This document shows, piece by piece, positions 35,512 to 43,562 of a DNA stretch of 56,973 nt. Made by a program: the position numbers and the translations under genes. Position 1 is the stretch's first letter; every line of letters starts with the position of its first letter. Origin of the DNA: Patescibacteria group bacterium. Its GTDB lineage: Bacteria > Patescibacteriota > Patescibacteriia > 2-12-FULL-60-25. The stretch covers positions 1 to 56,973 of the forward strand of contig JAQULH010000003.1 in assembly GCA_029004215.1 (NCBI GenBank). Direction: 5' to 3'. The notes under the pieces were generated by a model, which had not been told where the DNA came from, did no database searches, and saw only the letters and a program-made list of their open reading frames with translations.

Positions 35512-36883
35512 CTTCCGCATCAGGGTAAAACAAATCCTTCTTTTGATGGGTGATTTTGTAGTTTTCCAATTGTCAGTGCCCATCATGCTGTTGCTGCGTT
35601 ACGGGCGGGTAACGGCTGAAAATTATGACCAGCACGCTTTCCCATTCCTAATCCTTTCTTTGCTTTGGCTGGTTGGGTTTTATGTGGCCGGGCTTTATGA
35701 CCTGCGCCTTTCAAGGGACACTTTAAAATTTTTCAGGACTTATTTCGAGGGTACGGTTGCCAACTTGCTGCTTTCGCTGGGATTCTTTTACTTGTTGCCA
35801 ATCTTTGGCATTACGCCGCGCACCAACCTTTTTCTTTTCGTGGCCATTGTTTTAGTCTTGGATTATATCTGGCGTTTAGGCTTTAACCGGTTGATTGCCA
35901 AAGGCCTTTTTAGGACACGGGTCTTGTTTGTAGGCACGCCCGAGGATGCCATTGGCGTAGATAATCTGATCCGCGAGACTGCGCCGGGTTTTGAGCTGAA
36001 GGCAGTTATCCAAACAGCGGCTGGCACGCGTTTTGATGATGGTTCGATAGTTTGGTATGCCTCACCTGATGCCATTAAAGACCTGGTCAATAAAAACTTG
36101 ATTGATACGATTGTCATTGGCCATAAGCCGGAAGAAGTTATTGGCTTGCAAGACGCTTTATACGAAACGATTTTTTCGGCAGTCACTTTGGTTGACCGCG
36201 CAACTTTTGAAGAGATAGCAACAGGCAGGATCCCGTTGGAACATATTTCACAAAGTTGGTTTTTGTCACACATTAGGGAAGGGGAGAAAGTGGCTTACGA
36301 AAGTGTTAAGCGTTTCTTTGATTTGCTGTCAGCCATTCCGATCGGCTTGGTGACCTTGGTCCTTTTTCCTTTTTTGGCCTTGCTTGTCAGGGTTAGCTCA
36401 CCCGGACCGATTTTGATAAGACAGAAGAGAGTTGGCTTAAAAGGAAGGATATTTACGCTCTATAAATTTCGTTCCATGCGCCAGGATGCAGAAGCTGACG
36501 GTCGGCCAAAATTAGCCTCTGACCAAAAGAATGATCCGCGAGTCACGCGCGTTGGCAAAATTTTGCGTGCCACCAGCCTCGATGAGTTGCCGCAGATTTG
36601 GAATATCTTGCGCGGTGACATGTCGGTTATTGGCCCGCGGCCTGAGCGGCCTGAGTTTGTGGAAGAACTGACGCGCCAAATGCCGTTTTATGCCTTGCGC
36701 CATCTGACCAGGCCCGGAGTAACGGGTTGGGCCCAGGTCAACTTCCGTTATGCTTCGTCTTTTGCCGATAACATCAAGAAGCTGCAATACGACCTGTATT
36801 ACATCAAGCATCGGTCGTTCATGCTGGATTTGTCCATTTTGCTTAAAACCATCCGCATTGTTTTGAGGCGAATCGGCATTTAG
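35504..36883 (+). CDS. polyprenyl glycosylphosphotransferase (initiating sugar transferase)
   Basis: 459 residues, WcaJ/WbaP architecture. Four to five N-terminal membrane helices (to ~125), a CoA-binding-like domain (~135-255) and a C-terminal bacterial sugar transferase domain from KRFFDLLSAIPIGLV (269). Catalytic pair D360-E361 in SLDELPQ and the PRP motif (GPRPERPEF, ~378-386) are intact. It transfers sugar-1-phosphate from a UDP-sugar to undecaprenyl phosphate and so starts the lipid-linked glycan the GT4s extend. Confidence 0.93.
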   Translation: MFNFRIRVKQILLLMGDFVVFQLSVPIMLLLRYGRVTAENYDQHAFPFLILSLLWLVGFYVAGLYDLRLSRDTLKFFRTYFEGTVANLLLSLGFFYLLPIFGITPRTNLFLFVAIVLVLDYIWRLGFNRLIAKGLFRTRVLFVGTPEDAIGVDNLIRETAPGFELKAVIQTAAGTRFDDGSIVWYASPDAIKDLVNKNLIDTIVIGHKPEEVIGLQDALYETIFSAVTLVDRATFEEIATGRIPLEHISQSWFLSHIREGEKVAYESVKRFFDLLSAIPIGLVTLVLFPFLALLVRVSSPGPILIRQKRVGLKGRIFTLYKFRSMRQDAEADGRPKLASDQKNDPRVTRVGKILRATSLDELPQIWNILRGDMSVIGPRPERPEFVEELTRQMPFYALRHLTRPGVTGWAQVNFRYASSFADNIKKLQYDLYYIKHRSFMLDLSILLKTIRIVLRRIGI

Positions 36884-36891
36884 CAGGATTA

Positions 36892-36920
36892 TCGACGGGA
36901 AGTGGCAATTGGGTTAACAT
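36892..36920 (+). promoter_or_regulatory. candidate leaderless promoter for the subtilase gene
   Basis: TCGACG (36892-36897), 17-base spacer, TAACAT (36915-36920), then only 6 bases to ATG 36927. Transcription would start at or next to the start codon; no Shine-Dalgarno is present. Confidence 0.55.
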
Positions 36921-36926
36921 ATTGGC

Positions 36927-38816
36927 ATGTCAAAAAGCTTTTTTGCCAGGCTTTGCCCGTTAGTTCTGGCAACCTTATTTTTTGCGCCGTCAGCGGCTTT
37001 GGCGGCTGATGTGACGCGCCTGGTGCCTAATGATACTTTTTATAACCATCAATGGTACATGGATTATATTAAGGCACCCGAGGCTTGGGCCAAGCCGCAA
37101 GTTACTTCGACGCGTGATGTGGTAGTAGCCATGGTAGATGCTGGAGTAGATTTTTCGCATCCTGATTTGCAGGGAGTCTTATGGACCAATCCAGACGAGA
37201 TTGCCAATGGCAAAGATGATGACAACGACGGCTTAGTGGACGATATCCATGGTTGGAATTATGTAACCAATTCACCGGATACGAGGCCAGTCGACAATGG
37301 AGTTATTATTGACAATGGGGCGTGGGAACATGGCACTGCTATTGCGTCTCTGATTGCCGGTCGAGGCAATAATGATATTGGCATGGCCGGTGTAGCCTGG
37401 AAGGCCAAAATCATGCCACTGGTCATCTTAGGATCTGATGGCTCTGGCGCTACTGACAGCTTAGCCAAAGCTATCCGTTACGCAGTTGACCATCGGGCAG
37501 ACATAATAAATCTAAGCTTGGAAGGAGACTCGGAAGACCCCGATGTTTCCCAGGCCATCAAAGAAGCAACTGCCAAAGGCGTCTTAGTGGTGGTGGCAGC
37601 CGGTAATGGCAACGGTGAAGGTAATAATTTGGATTTACAACCCCTTTATCCGTCGTGCCACACGGGTGCGGCCGGGCAGGGCATGTTGGTCGTATCAGCC
37701 ATCCAAGAAGATGGGTCACGCAACCCCTCCAGTAATTATGGCAGTTGCGTCAGTTTGGCTGCCCCGGGAGCAGACATTATGGCTGCACGGCCAACTTATG
37801 AAGCAAATGGCAACCGCAAGGATGTTTCTGGTTATGGCGTTTGGAGCGGTACTTCCATGGCCGCACCTTTGGTCAGCGGTTCGGCTGCAATGTTAAAAAT
37901 CCGACATCCTGGCTGGACAGGCGAACAATTAGCCCAGCGTCTTTTGGCAACTGCCCAACCTTTTACCAAAGGCATTGACCAGCAAGGCATGGGTCAGGGC
38001 GTTTTGGACGTTGCCTCGGCAGTGGCCCCGGCCTCTGATGAAAAATACGGGCCATGGAACTTATGGGCTTCCAACCCAGGGGCTTTACCCTCGGTCTGGA
38101 TAACCAGCCAGCAAGGAAAAGTCTTGTTTTCTTTTACTGCCGGTGATGCAACTGATAAGCGGGGATTACATGCGATTTTTGTCAGATGGGGTGATGACAG
38201 GCGGCCAAATATCCTAGTCACTTACCAAGGCGATGAGTCAGGCGCCTGGCGCCTTTACCGATGGGATGGAGTTCTGTTGTCCATGGGACAAGTGAGCCAA
38301 AACGCCCAAGACAAAATCCAAGGGGGTTTGTTGCTGGCCGCGCAGGATCTCAAAGCCCAAGCCAAAGAAATGGTACTTTTGACAGAAGCGACTGGGCCGC
38401 GGGCCTGGCGCTTTGAATCAACCACCAACCTGGGCAAGTCTTTCGTGACGACTCTGGATGAAAAGTCATATGGCTCAATGGCTGTCGGTATACAGCGTCC
38501 TATCCAAGCCATGACATTGTTGAGCAGGTCAATGCCGTATTCCTCATTGAGAGTCTTGCAGAGCCAGGGCATAGGTGAAGATGTTTCGGTAACCACCACC
38601 AGGCCATCTAACTTGAACATGGTTGAGGGGCAGACTGCTGACGGGCGCGAAGTCATCCGCTTGGTCCAAAGCGGCAAACCGACTTATTTGATTGAGCGCA
38701 AAGGCATGCTTGACGTGACTACTGATCCAATTGCTGTTGCCGAATGGCGCCAAGCCCCGCTGGGTTTGGAAAAACCCAACATGCCCGGAAAATTTTATGA
38801 CTTCTGGCCACGCTAA
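36927..38816 (+). CDS. secreted subtilisin-like serine protease (S8)
   Basis: 629 residues. A signal peptide (residues 1-27, likely cut after AALA). The catalytic triad is Asp71 (VAMVDAGVDFSHPD), His135 (EHGTAIASLIAG) and Ser310 (GTSMAAPLVSG). A Ca-binding-like loop KDDDNDGLVDD sits at 96-106. Residues ~380-629 form a C-terminal beta-rich domain of unknown function. It acts outside the membrane, maybe trimming surface proteins. It has its own promoter inside the glycan locus and overlaps gtrA by 20 bases. Confidence 0.93.
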   Translation: MSKSFFARLCPLVLATLFFAPSAALAADVTRLVPNDTFYNHQWYMDYIKAPEAWAKPQVTSTRDVVVAMVDAGVDFSHPDLQGVLWTNPDEIANGKDDDNDGLVDDIHGWNYVTNSPDTRPVDNGVIIDNGAWEHGTAIASLIAGRGNNDIGMAGVAWKAKIMPLVILGSDGSGATDSLAKAIRYAVDHRADIINLSLEGDSEDPDVSQAIKEATAKGVLVVVAAGNGNGEGNNLDLQPLYPSCHTGAAGQGMLVVSAIQEDGSRNPSSNYGSCVSLAAPGADIMAARPTYEANGNRKDVSGYGVWSGTSMAAPLVSGSAAMLKIRHPGWTGEQLAQRLLATAQPFTKGIDQQGMGQGVLDVASAVAPASDEKYGPWNLWASNPGALPSVWITSQQGKVLFSFTAGDATDKRGLHAIFVRWGDDRRPNILVTYQGDESGAWRLYRWDGVLLSMGQVSQNAQDKIQGGLLLAAQDLKAQAKEMVLLTEATGPRAWRFESTTNLGKSFVTTLDEKSYGSMAVGIQRPIQAMTLLSRSMPYSSLRVLQSQGIGEDVSVTTTRPSNLNMVEGQTADGREVIRLVQSGKPTYLIERKGMLDVTTDPIAVAEWRQAPLGLEKPNMPGKFYDFWPR

Positions 38817-39249
38817 GCTCCAAAAAGAAGTTTATAAATTGGCGAGGTTTGTGGTAGTCGGTGCCTCGACATTTTTATTACAAACAGCCTTGTACTTTAT
38901 TTTCTCGCGCTGGCTTTTTACTCATGTCCCGCACACGGTCTCGTACATTTTGGCACTGGTTTATTCCTTGGCCTATAATTATTCCTTAAACCGGCTTTGG
39001 ACCTTTGGCGACCAGTCTTCGGCCAAAGGTTCTGCCTGGCGTTATTCAGTGGTGGCAGTCACGGCCAGCGCCATCTGCGCCGTTCTCTTTTGGATCGGCC
39101 ACGATTTGCTTCACTTTTATGATCTTTATGTGGTCGTGATGGTTAATTTGCTCATTCCTTTCTATACTTTTGTGGCGCATCGCCTTTACACTTTTCATGA
39201 ACAGCCGCATCGCCATCTGCAGAAATTTGTAAGGTCAACGCCGCGTTAG
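38797..39249 (+). CDS. GtrA-family membrane protein
   Basis: 150 residues from ATG 38797 (an open frame upstream lies within the protease gene). Four membrane helices; FVVVGASTFLLQTALYFIFS (~18) and YNYSLNRLWTFG (~64) are GtrA landmarks. GtrA proteins are thought to flip or help transfer polyprenyl-phosphate sugars, together with GtrB-like GT2s such as the genes at 19508, 33808 and 41401. Confidence 0.9.
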   Translation: MTSGHAKLQKEVYKLARFVVVGASTFLLQTALYFIFSRWLFTHVPHTVSYILALVYSLAYNYSLNRLWTFGDQSSAKGSAWRYSVVAVTASAICAVLFWIGHDLLHFYDLYVVVMVNLLIPFYTFVAHRLYTFHEQPHRHLQKFVRSTPR

Positions 39250-39250
39250 G

Positions 39251-39256
39251 TATAAT
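39251..39256 (+). promoter_or_regulatory. -10 box TATAAT that fixes the start of the next gene
   Basis: Consensus TATAAT with TTGTAA 18 bases upstream (39227-39232). The first in-frame ATG (39255) overlaps this box and cannot be in the transcript; ATG 39267, 10 bases downstream, fits. No Shine-Dalgarno. Confidence 0.65.
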
Positions 39257-39266
39257 GCCAACTAAT

Positions 39267-40280
39267 ATGGGGGAGAAACAACATTTCGAAAGAAAAAACA
39301 TTTTGGTAACCGGTGGAGCCGGTTTCATTGGTTCTCATTTGTGCGACCGCCTGGTTAAAGAGGCAAATGTCATCTGCTTGGATAACTTTATCACCAGTTC
39401 GGTCGCCAATATCGACCATTTGTTGCGCGAACCGCACTTTGAATTCATAAACCATGACATCACGCAACCATTGGAACTTGGCAGGTATAAGGAACTCGAA
39501 AGGTTCAAGATCCCTTACCAGGGCATCCAAGAGATTTACCACCTGGCCTGCCCGATTTCCAAGCACCATTTTGATGATTATAAGATAGCCACCGTCTTGA
39601 CCAATTCGGTTGGCGTGAAAAATATTTTGGATTTGGCGGTCGCCAATCGTTCAAAAGTCCTTTATGCCTCATCCAGCATGCTTTATGGCAATCGGCTGGA
39701 AAAAGGGCGCAGCGTCAAAGAAACGGATGAATGCCATTTGAACCATTTGACCACGCGCGGCGCCTACGACGAAGGCAAGCGTTTTTCAGAAGCTATCTTG
39801 CAGACTTATGCCGATGTTTATGGCTTGGATGTCAAAATCGCCCGCATCTTCCGCACTTATGGCCCGCGCATGAAGATTTTTGACGGCAATTTGATACCAG
39901 ACATAGTCTTGAACGCTTTGGACAACAAGGATATTGTCATTGCGGGCAATGAAGAGACAATGGTCACCCTCTGTAGCGTCAAAGATACGGTGGATGGCTT
40001 GATGAAGCTCATGTCCTCGCCCCTGGAAATCACCTTGGTCAATCTGGGTTCTGACCACGAAGTGCGTTTGGTTAGCGTGGCTCAAAAGATCTTGCACATT
40101 ACCGGCTCAAGTTCGCGCGTGCGTTTTGATGCGCAGGCTCCCCAGTACTTCGAAGCCGGTTTGCCCGATATTTCACGCGCCAAGGACCTGCTGGGCTGGG
40201 TGCCGCTTGTCAGGCTGGATGACGGCTTAAAGGAAATGGTTGATTACGCCAATTCCCACAAGAACCAAATAACTTTTTGA
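39267..40280 (+). CDS. NAD-dependent SDR epimerase/decarboxylase, UXS1-like
   Basis: 337 residues from ATG 39267. NAD-binding VTGGAGFIGSHLCDRL (~14-29). The active site holds YASSSMLYG and the Tyr-Lys pair in GAYDEGKRFSEA. ARIFRTYGPRMKIFDGNLIP and the following VTLCSVKDTVDGL resemble UDP-glucuronate decarboxylases, which make UDP-xylose; another UDP-sugar epimerase/dehydratase reaction is possible. Tandem paralogue of the next gene, 4 bases apart. Confidence 0.85.
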   Translation: MGEKQHFERKNILVTGGAGFIGSHLCDRLVKEANVICLDNFITSSVANIDHLLREPHFEFINHDITQPLELGRYKELERFKIPYQGIQEIYHLACPISKHHFDDYKIATVLTNSVGVKNILDLAVANRSKVLYASSSMLYGNRLEKGRSVKETDECHLNHLTTRGAYDEGKRFSEAILQTYADVYGLDVKIARIFRTYGPRMKIFDGNLIPDIVLNALDNKDIVIAGNEETMVTLCSVKDTVDGLMKLMSSPLEITLVNLGSDHEVRLVSVAQKILHITGSSSRVRFDAQAPQYFEAGLPDISRAKDLLGWVPLVRLDDGLKEMVDYANSHKNQITF

Positions 40281-40284
40281 TTAT

Positions 40285-41367
40285 ATGCCTCCTATTTACG
40301 ACAAGAAGAACATCCTGGTGTCCGGCGGAGCCGGTTTTATCGGGTCACATTTATGCGAAAGGCTTTTGGCCGACGGAGCAAGGGTCATTTGCGTAGACAA
40401 CCTGATTTCCTCGTCGCTTAGTAACATCGAGTTTTTGCTCAAGAACCCGGATTTTGAGTTTATCCGCCAAGACATCAGCGCTAACTTTGATTTGGAACAG
40501 TATCCTGAGTTAGAACGGTTCAAAATTAAGTTCCAGGGCATTCAGGAAATTTACCATCTAGCTTGCCCCATGAACCCCAAGGCATTCGAGCAAACGAGGA
40601 TGCAAACTTTGTACGCCAATAGTTTGGGCATGAAGAATATGCTGGACATGGCTCTGCGTTATCGCGCCAAGTTTTTGCATACCTCGACTTCCACGGTCTA
40701 CGGCCCTCGCCCCCAGGACAACCATCTGATCAAAGAAAGCGAACCGGGTTGCGTGGACGCGCTCTCGCCACGCGCCTGCTACGACGAAGGTAAGCGTTAT
40801 GCTGAAACTTTTTGCAGCACTTACCAGGCCGTACATGGTTTGGATGTCAAAATCGCGCGTATCTTCCGCACTTATGGCCCACGCGAGCGCTTGTTTTCCG
40901 GTGAGATGATCCCGGATTTTATCCTCAACGCTTTGGATAACAAAGATATCGAGATTTTTGGCGATGAGACATTCAGCAGCTCGCTTTGTTATGTGACTGA
41001 CATTGTGGATGGCTTGGTCAAACTCATGGGTTGGGAAGGGGAGATTGGACCGGTTAATTTGGGCAGTGATTTGGATATGCCAATCTTAGATGTTGTGCAA
41101 AATATTTTGGAAATGACCGGATCAACCAGCCGTATCGTGTTCCAACCGACTTTGATGTTCGTGACGCCGCTTGGACTGCCTGACCTTACCAAGGCCAAGG
41201 AAAAATTGGGTTGGATGCCATTGGTCAGGTTGGATGAAGGCTTGAAGCGCATCATTGATTACACCATGGCTCACAAGAACCTGTTGATAGCGGCTTTTAA
41301 TGCCAGTGTCCGCGCGCCAGCCACACCCACAGCCAAAATCCCACCATCTCCCGGACCGCAGGTCTAG
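40285..41367 (+). CDS. NAD-dependent SDR epimerase/decarboxylase, UXS1-like
   Basis: 360 residues. VSGGAGFIGSHLCERLLADG (~13), TSTSTVYGPR (~131) and SPRACYDEGKRYAETF (~155), the last very like UDP-glucuronate decarboxylase, then ARIFRTYGPRERLFSGEMIP. It matches the preceding gene along its whole length except for a Pro/Ala-rich 25-residue tail. The pair is a tandem duplication that has diverged, perhaps for different UDP-sugars. Confidence 0.87.
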   Translation: MPPIYDKKNILVSGGAGFIGSHLCERLLADGARVICVDNLISSSLSNIEFLLKNPDFEFIRQDISANFDLEQYPELERFKIKFQGIQEIYHLACPMNPKAFEQTRMQTLYANSLGMKNMLDMALRYRAKFLHTSTSTVYGPRPQDNHLIKESEPGCVDALSPRACYDEGKRYAETFCSTYQAVHGLDVKIARIFRTYGPRERLFSGEMIPDFILNALDNKDIEIFGDETFSSSLCYVTDIVDGLVKLMGWEGEIGPVNLGSDLDMPILDVVQNILEMTGSTSRIVFQPTLMFVTPLGLPDLTKAKEKLGWMPLVRLDEGLKRIIDYTMAHKNLLIAAFNASVRAPATPTAKIPPSPGPQV

Positions 41368-41393
41368 ACATTTGCTGCTTTTTTGCCTAACAT
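41365..41393 (+). promoter_or_regulatory. leaderless promoter of the GT2 gene at 41401
   Basis: TAGACA (41365-41370), 17-base spacer, TAACAT (41388-41393), 7 bases, ATG 41401. The -35 contains the stop codon of the upstream SDR gene. Best example in the window of a start codon at the expected transcription start. Confidence 0.65.
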
Positions 41394-41400
41394 GCGACAC

Positions 41401-42078
41401 ATGAAGGTTATTGGAGTCGTACCGGCTTTTAACGAAGAAAAGCGCATCACTGATGTTTTGCGCGCTTATTTAGCATACGTTGATGAGATTGTTGTGGTGG
41501 ATGACGGTTCAAACGACAAGACAGCTGAAGCCGCGAAAATCGAGAAGGTCAATGTCTTGCGCCACGCGGTGAACCGTGGGCAAGGTGCTGCGCTAAGGAC
41601 GGGAACTACGGCTGCTTTGGAGTTGGGTGCGGAAGTTATCGTCCACCTTGATGCGGACGGGCAGCATAATCCGAAGAATATCCCAGAGTTGATCAAACCT
41701 TTGGCCGAAGGCCAGGCAGACGTTGTAATGGGTTCGCGTTTTATGAACCTCGAACCGAGCGGCATGCCCCTGACAAGATACTGGCTGCTTAAAGCCGCCC
41801 GCGTTTTTAACACAATGGCCTTGGGCATACCCAAGACAGTAACTGACCCGCAGTGCGGCTTGCGCGCCATGACTGCCAAGGCTGCCCGCACACTTGATTT
41901 CAAACAGGACGGATTTGCGCATGCTTCAGAACTGTTGCGTCTCATAACCCGTTCCGGCCTCCGCTGGAGAGAGATACCTGTCAGTATTTCTTACAGCCAA
42001 GAAAGCCTTGGTAAAAAAGTCAGGCCAGATGCTTTGCGCATTGTCTGGCACCTATTTATCGGGGTTTTTACAAAATAG
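41401..42078 (+). CDS. GT2 glycosyltransferase, DPM1-like
   Basis: 225 residues from ATG 41401; ATG 41392 overlaps the -10 box and TTG 41383 lies ahead of it, so both are excluded. KVIGVVPAFNEEKRITDVLR, IVVVDDGSNDKT (~31), VIVHLDADGQHNPKNIPEL (~78; DxD) and VVMGSRF. No C-terminal membrane helix; instead the DUF2304 membrane protein follows, a known pairing. Confidence 0.9.
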   Translation: MKVIGVVPAFNEEKRITDVLRAYLAYVDEIVVVDDGSNDKTAEAAKIEKVNVLRHAVNRGQGAALRTGTTAALELGAEVIVHLDADGQHNPKNIPELIKPLAEGQADVVMGSRFMNLEPSGMPLTRYWLLKAARVFNTMALGIPKTVTDPQCGLRAMTAKAARTLDFKQDGFAHASELLRLITRSGLRWREIPVSISYSQESLGKKVRPDALRIVWHLFIGVFTK

Positions 42079-42086
42079 CCAAAATG

Positions 42087-42116
42087 TTGGACTTTTAGCC
42101 TGTTTGAGGCTAAGAT
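42087..42116 (+). promoter_or_regulatory. candidate promoter for DUF2304 gene
   Basis: TTGGAC (42087-42092), 18-base spacer, TAAGAT (42111-42116), 9 bases to ATG 42126. A small hairpin AGCCT/GAGGCT lies in the spacer. No Shine-Dalgarno. Confidence 0.45.
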
Positions 42117-42125
42117 GGGGCACAT

Positions 42126-42473
42126 ATGTTGATCCAAATTTTACTGGTTTTAGGCTTTGTTTTGGCTTTGTGGATAACCTGGAAAAGGTATCGCCAAAAC
42201 GTCATTACTTTGATTGAGGCTTTAGGCTGGTCAATCTTGTGGGTCGGTGGCGGAGTTATCTCGCTCTTGCCCAAGCTGACAGAATACTTGGCGGCCATTT
42301 TTGGCGTTGGCCGCGGCGTTGATTTGATTTTATATGCGGCCGTAGCCATCCAATTCTTTTTAATTTTTAAGCTCTTTGTGAGCCACGAAAAAACAGAACG
42401 TTTATTGACCAAATTGGTCCAGCAACAGTCCTTGAGTGAATTGAATAGCAAGGACAAAGAGAGCTCATCTTAA
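42126..42473 (+). CDS. DUF2304 small membrane protein
   Basis: 115 residues, three membrane helices (~2-18, ~30-48, ~63-82) and a charged C-terminal tail. DUF2304 proteins are found beside DPM1-type GT2 genes, as here, and probably anchor the GT2 or the lipid-phosphate substrate at the membrane. Two bases separate it from the next GT2. Confidence 0.85.
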   Translation: MLIQILLVLGFVLALWITWKRYRQNVITLIEALGWSILWVGGGVISLLPKLTEYLAAIFGVGRGVDLILYAAVAIQFFLIFKLFVSHEKTERLLTKLVQQQSLSELNSKDKESSS

Positions 42474-42475
42474 TT

Positions 42476-43561
42476 ATGGAAACCGGCACAATGCCTTTAG
42501 TAGACGTGATAGTTGTCTCGTATGACCATGCGCGGTTTTTTGATAATTTATTTGTTTCGCTATCAAAAGTCAGCTATCCACGCGATTGCTGGCGGTTGCA
42601 TGTTGTGATTAATAAAGATGGCGATGGCACGCTTGAGGCGACTAACCGCTTATGTGAACAATTCAAATCAGATTTGCCGGAGGTCCATGTTTATGAGCCG
42701 CATGCTAATTTGGGTTTTTCGGGCGGCAATAACCTTGCCATTGTCTGGGCCATGCAACGCAATGCGGAGTTTATCTATATGCTTAACCCGGATACAACGG
42801 TTAATCCGGATTTTTTGGAAGAAGTTATCAAAGTCGCGCAAACCGAAAAAGGCGTGGGAGCTGTCCAGTCGCTTTTGGTGCGGGGAAACAATCAAAATGA
42901 AATTAACTCGCGCGGCAATGCTTTGCATTTCCTGGGATTTGGTTATTGTTTGGGCGACCATGAGCCAATTGAAAAGGCGCCGACAGAGGTAACTGACATT
43001 GCCTACGCATCTGGTGCCGGAGTCTTGTATCCAACCAAGGTTTTGCAAACCATTGGCTTGTTGGATGAGACACTTTTCTCATACCACGAGGATTTGGATC
43101 TTGGATGGCGCATCCTGCTTTCCGGCCACCGCAATGTCTTGGCCCCCAAGAGCGTTGTCCAACACTATTATGATTTTTCGCGTTCCATATCAAAGTGGCA
43201 CTGGATGGAGCGCAATCGCTTGGCAGTCTTGCTTAAGAATTATTCTTTTTGGACAGTCTTACTCATGCTGCCGGTCATAATCGCTACGGATGTTGCGATT
43301 TGGGCTTTGGCTGCCAAAGGCGGATGGCTTAAGGAAAAATGGAAAGCCAGCCTTTGGTTTTTAAAACCCAGCACTTGGAAATATATTTTGAGCGGCCGTG
43401 ACAATATTAGGCGCATCAGGCGCGTGCCAGATTGGTTGATTTTGCAGCGCATGACCTGGAAAATCCAATACCAGGATATGAAGGCCGGATGGGCCGAAAA
43501 AATTGCCAACCCTTTTTGGAAAGCTTTTTATGTCAGCTATCGGCTGATTATCAGGTGGTAA
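42476..43561 (+). CDS. GT2 glycosyltransferase (rhamnosyltransferase/WcaE-like)
   Basis: 361 residues. VDVIVVSYDHARFFDNLFVS starts the fold, NLGFSGGNNLAI (~79) and YMLNPDTTVNPDFLEEVI (~100) are typical of the rhamnosyltransferase-like GT2 group, followed by SYHEDLDLGWRILLSGHR (~200). A membrane-associated helix lies near 257-275. Likely a cytoplasmic-face elongating transferase. Confidence 0.9.
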   Translation: METGTMPLVDVIVVSYDHARFFDNLFVSLSKVSYPRDCWRLHVVINKDGDGTLEATNRLCEQFKSDLPEVHVYEPHANLGFSGGNNLAIVWAMQRNAEFIYMLNPDTTVNPDFLEEVIKVAQTEKGVGAVQSLLVRGNNQNEINSRGNALHFLGFGYCLGDHEPIEKAPTEVTDIAYASGAGVLYPTKVLQTIGLLDETLFSYHEDLDLGWRILLSGHRNVLAPKSVVQHYYDFSRSISKWHWMERNRLAVLLKNYSFWTVLLMLPVIIATDVAIWALAAKGGWLKEKWKASLWFLKPSTWKYILSGRDNIRRIRRVPDWLILQRMTWKIQYQDMKAGWAEKIANPFWKAFYVSYRLIIRW

Positions 43562-43562
43562 T

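Noticed and set aside
39255-39266. ATG 39255 as start of the SDR gene
   Set aside because: It overlaps the TATAAT box and would not be transcribed.
42097-42116. Hairpin AGCCT/GAGGCT as a terminator of the GT2 gene
   Set aside because: No T-run follows and it lies inside the probable promoter spacer of the DUF2304 gene.
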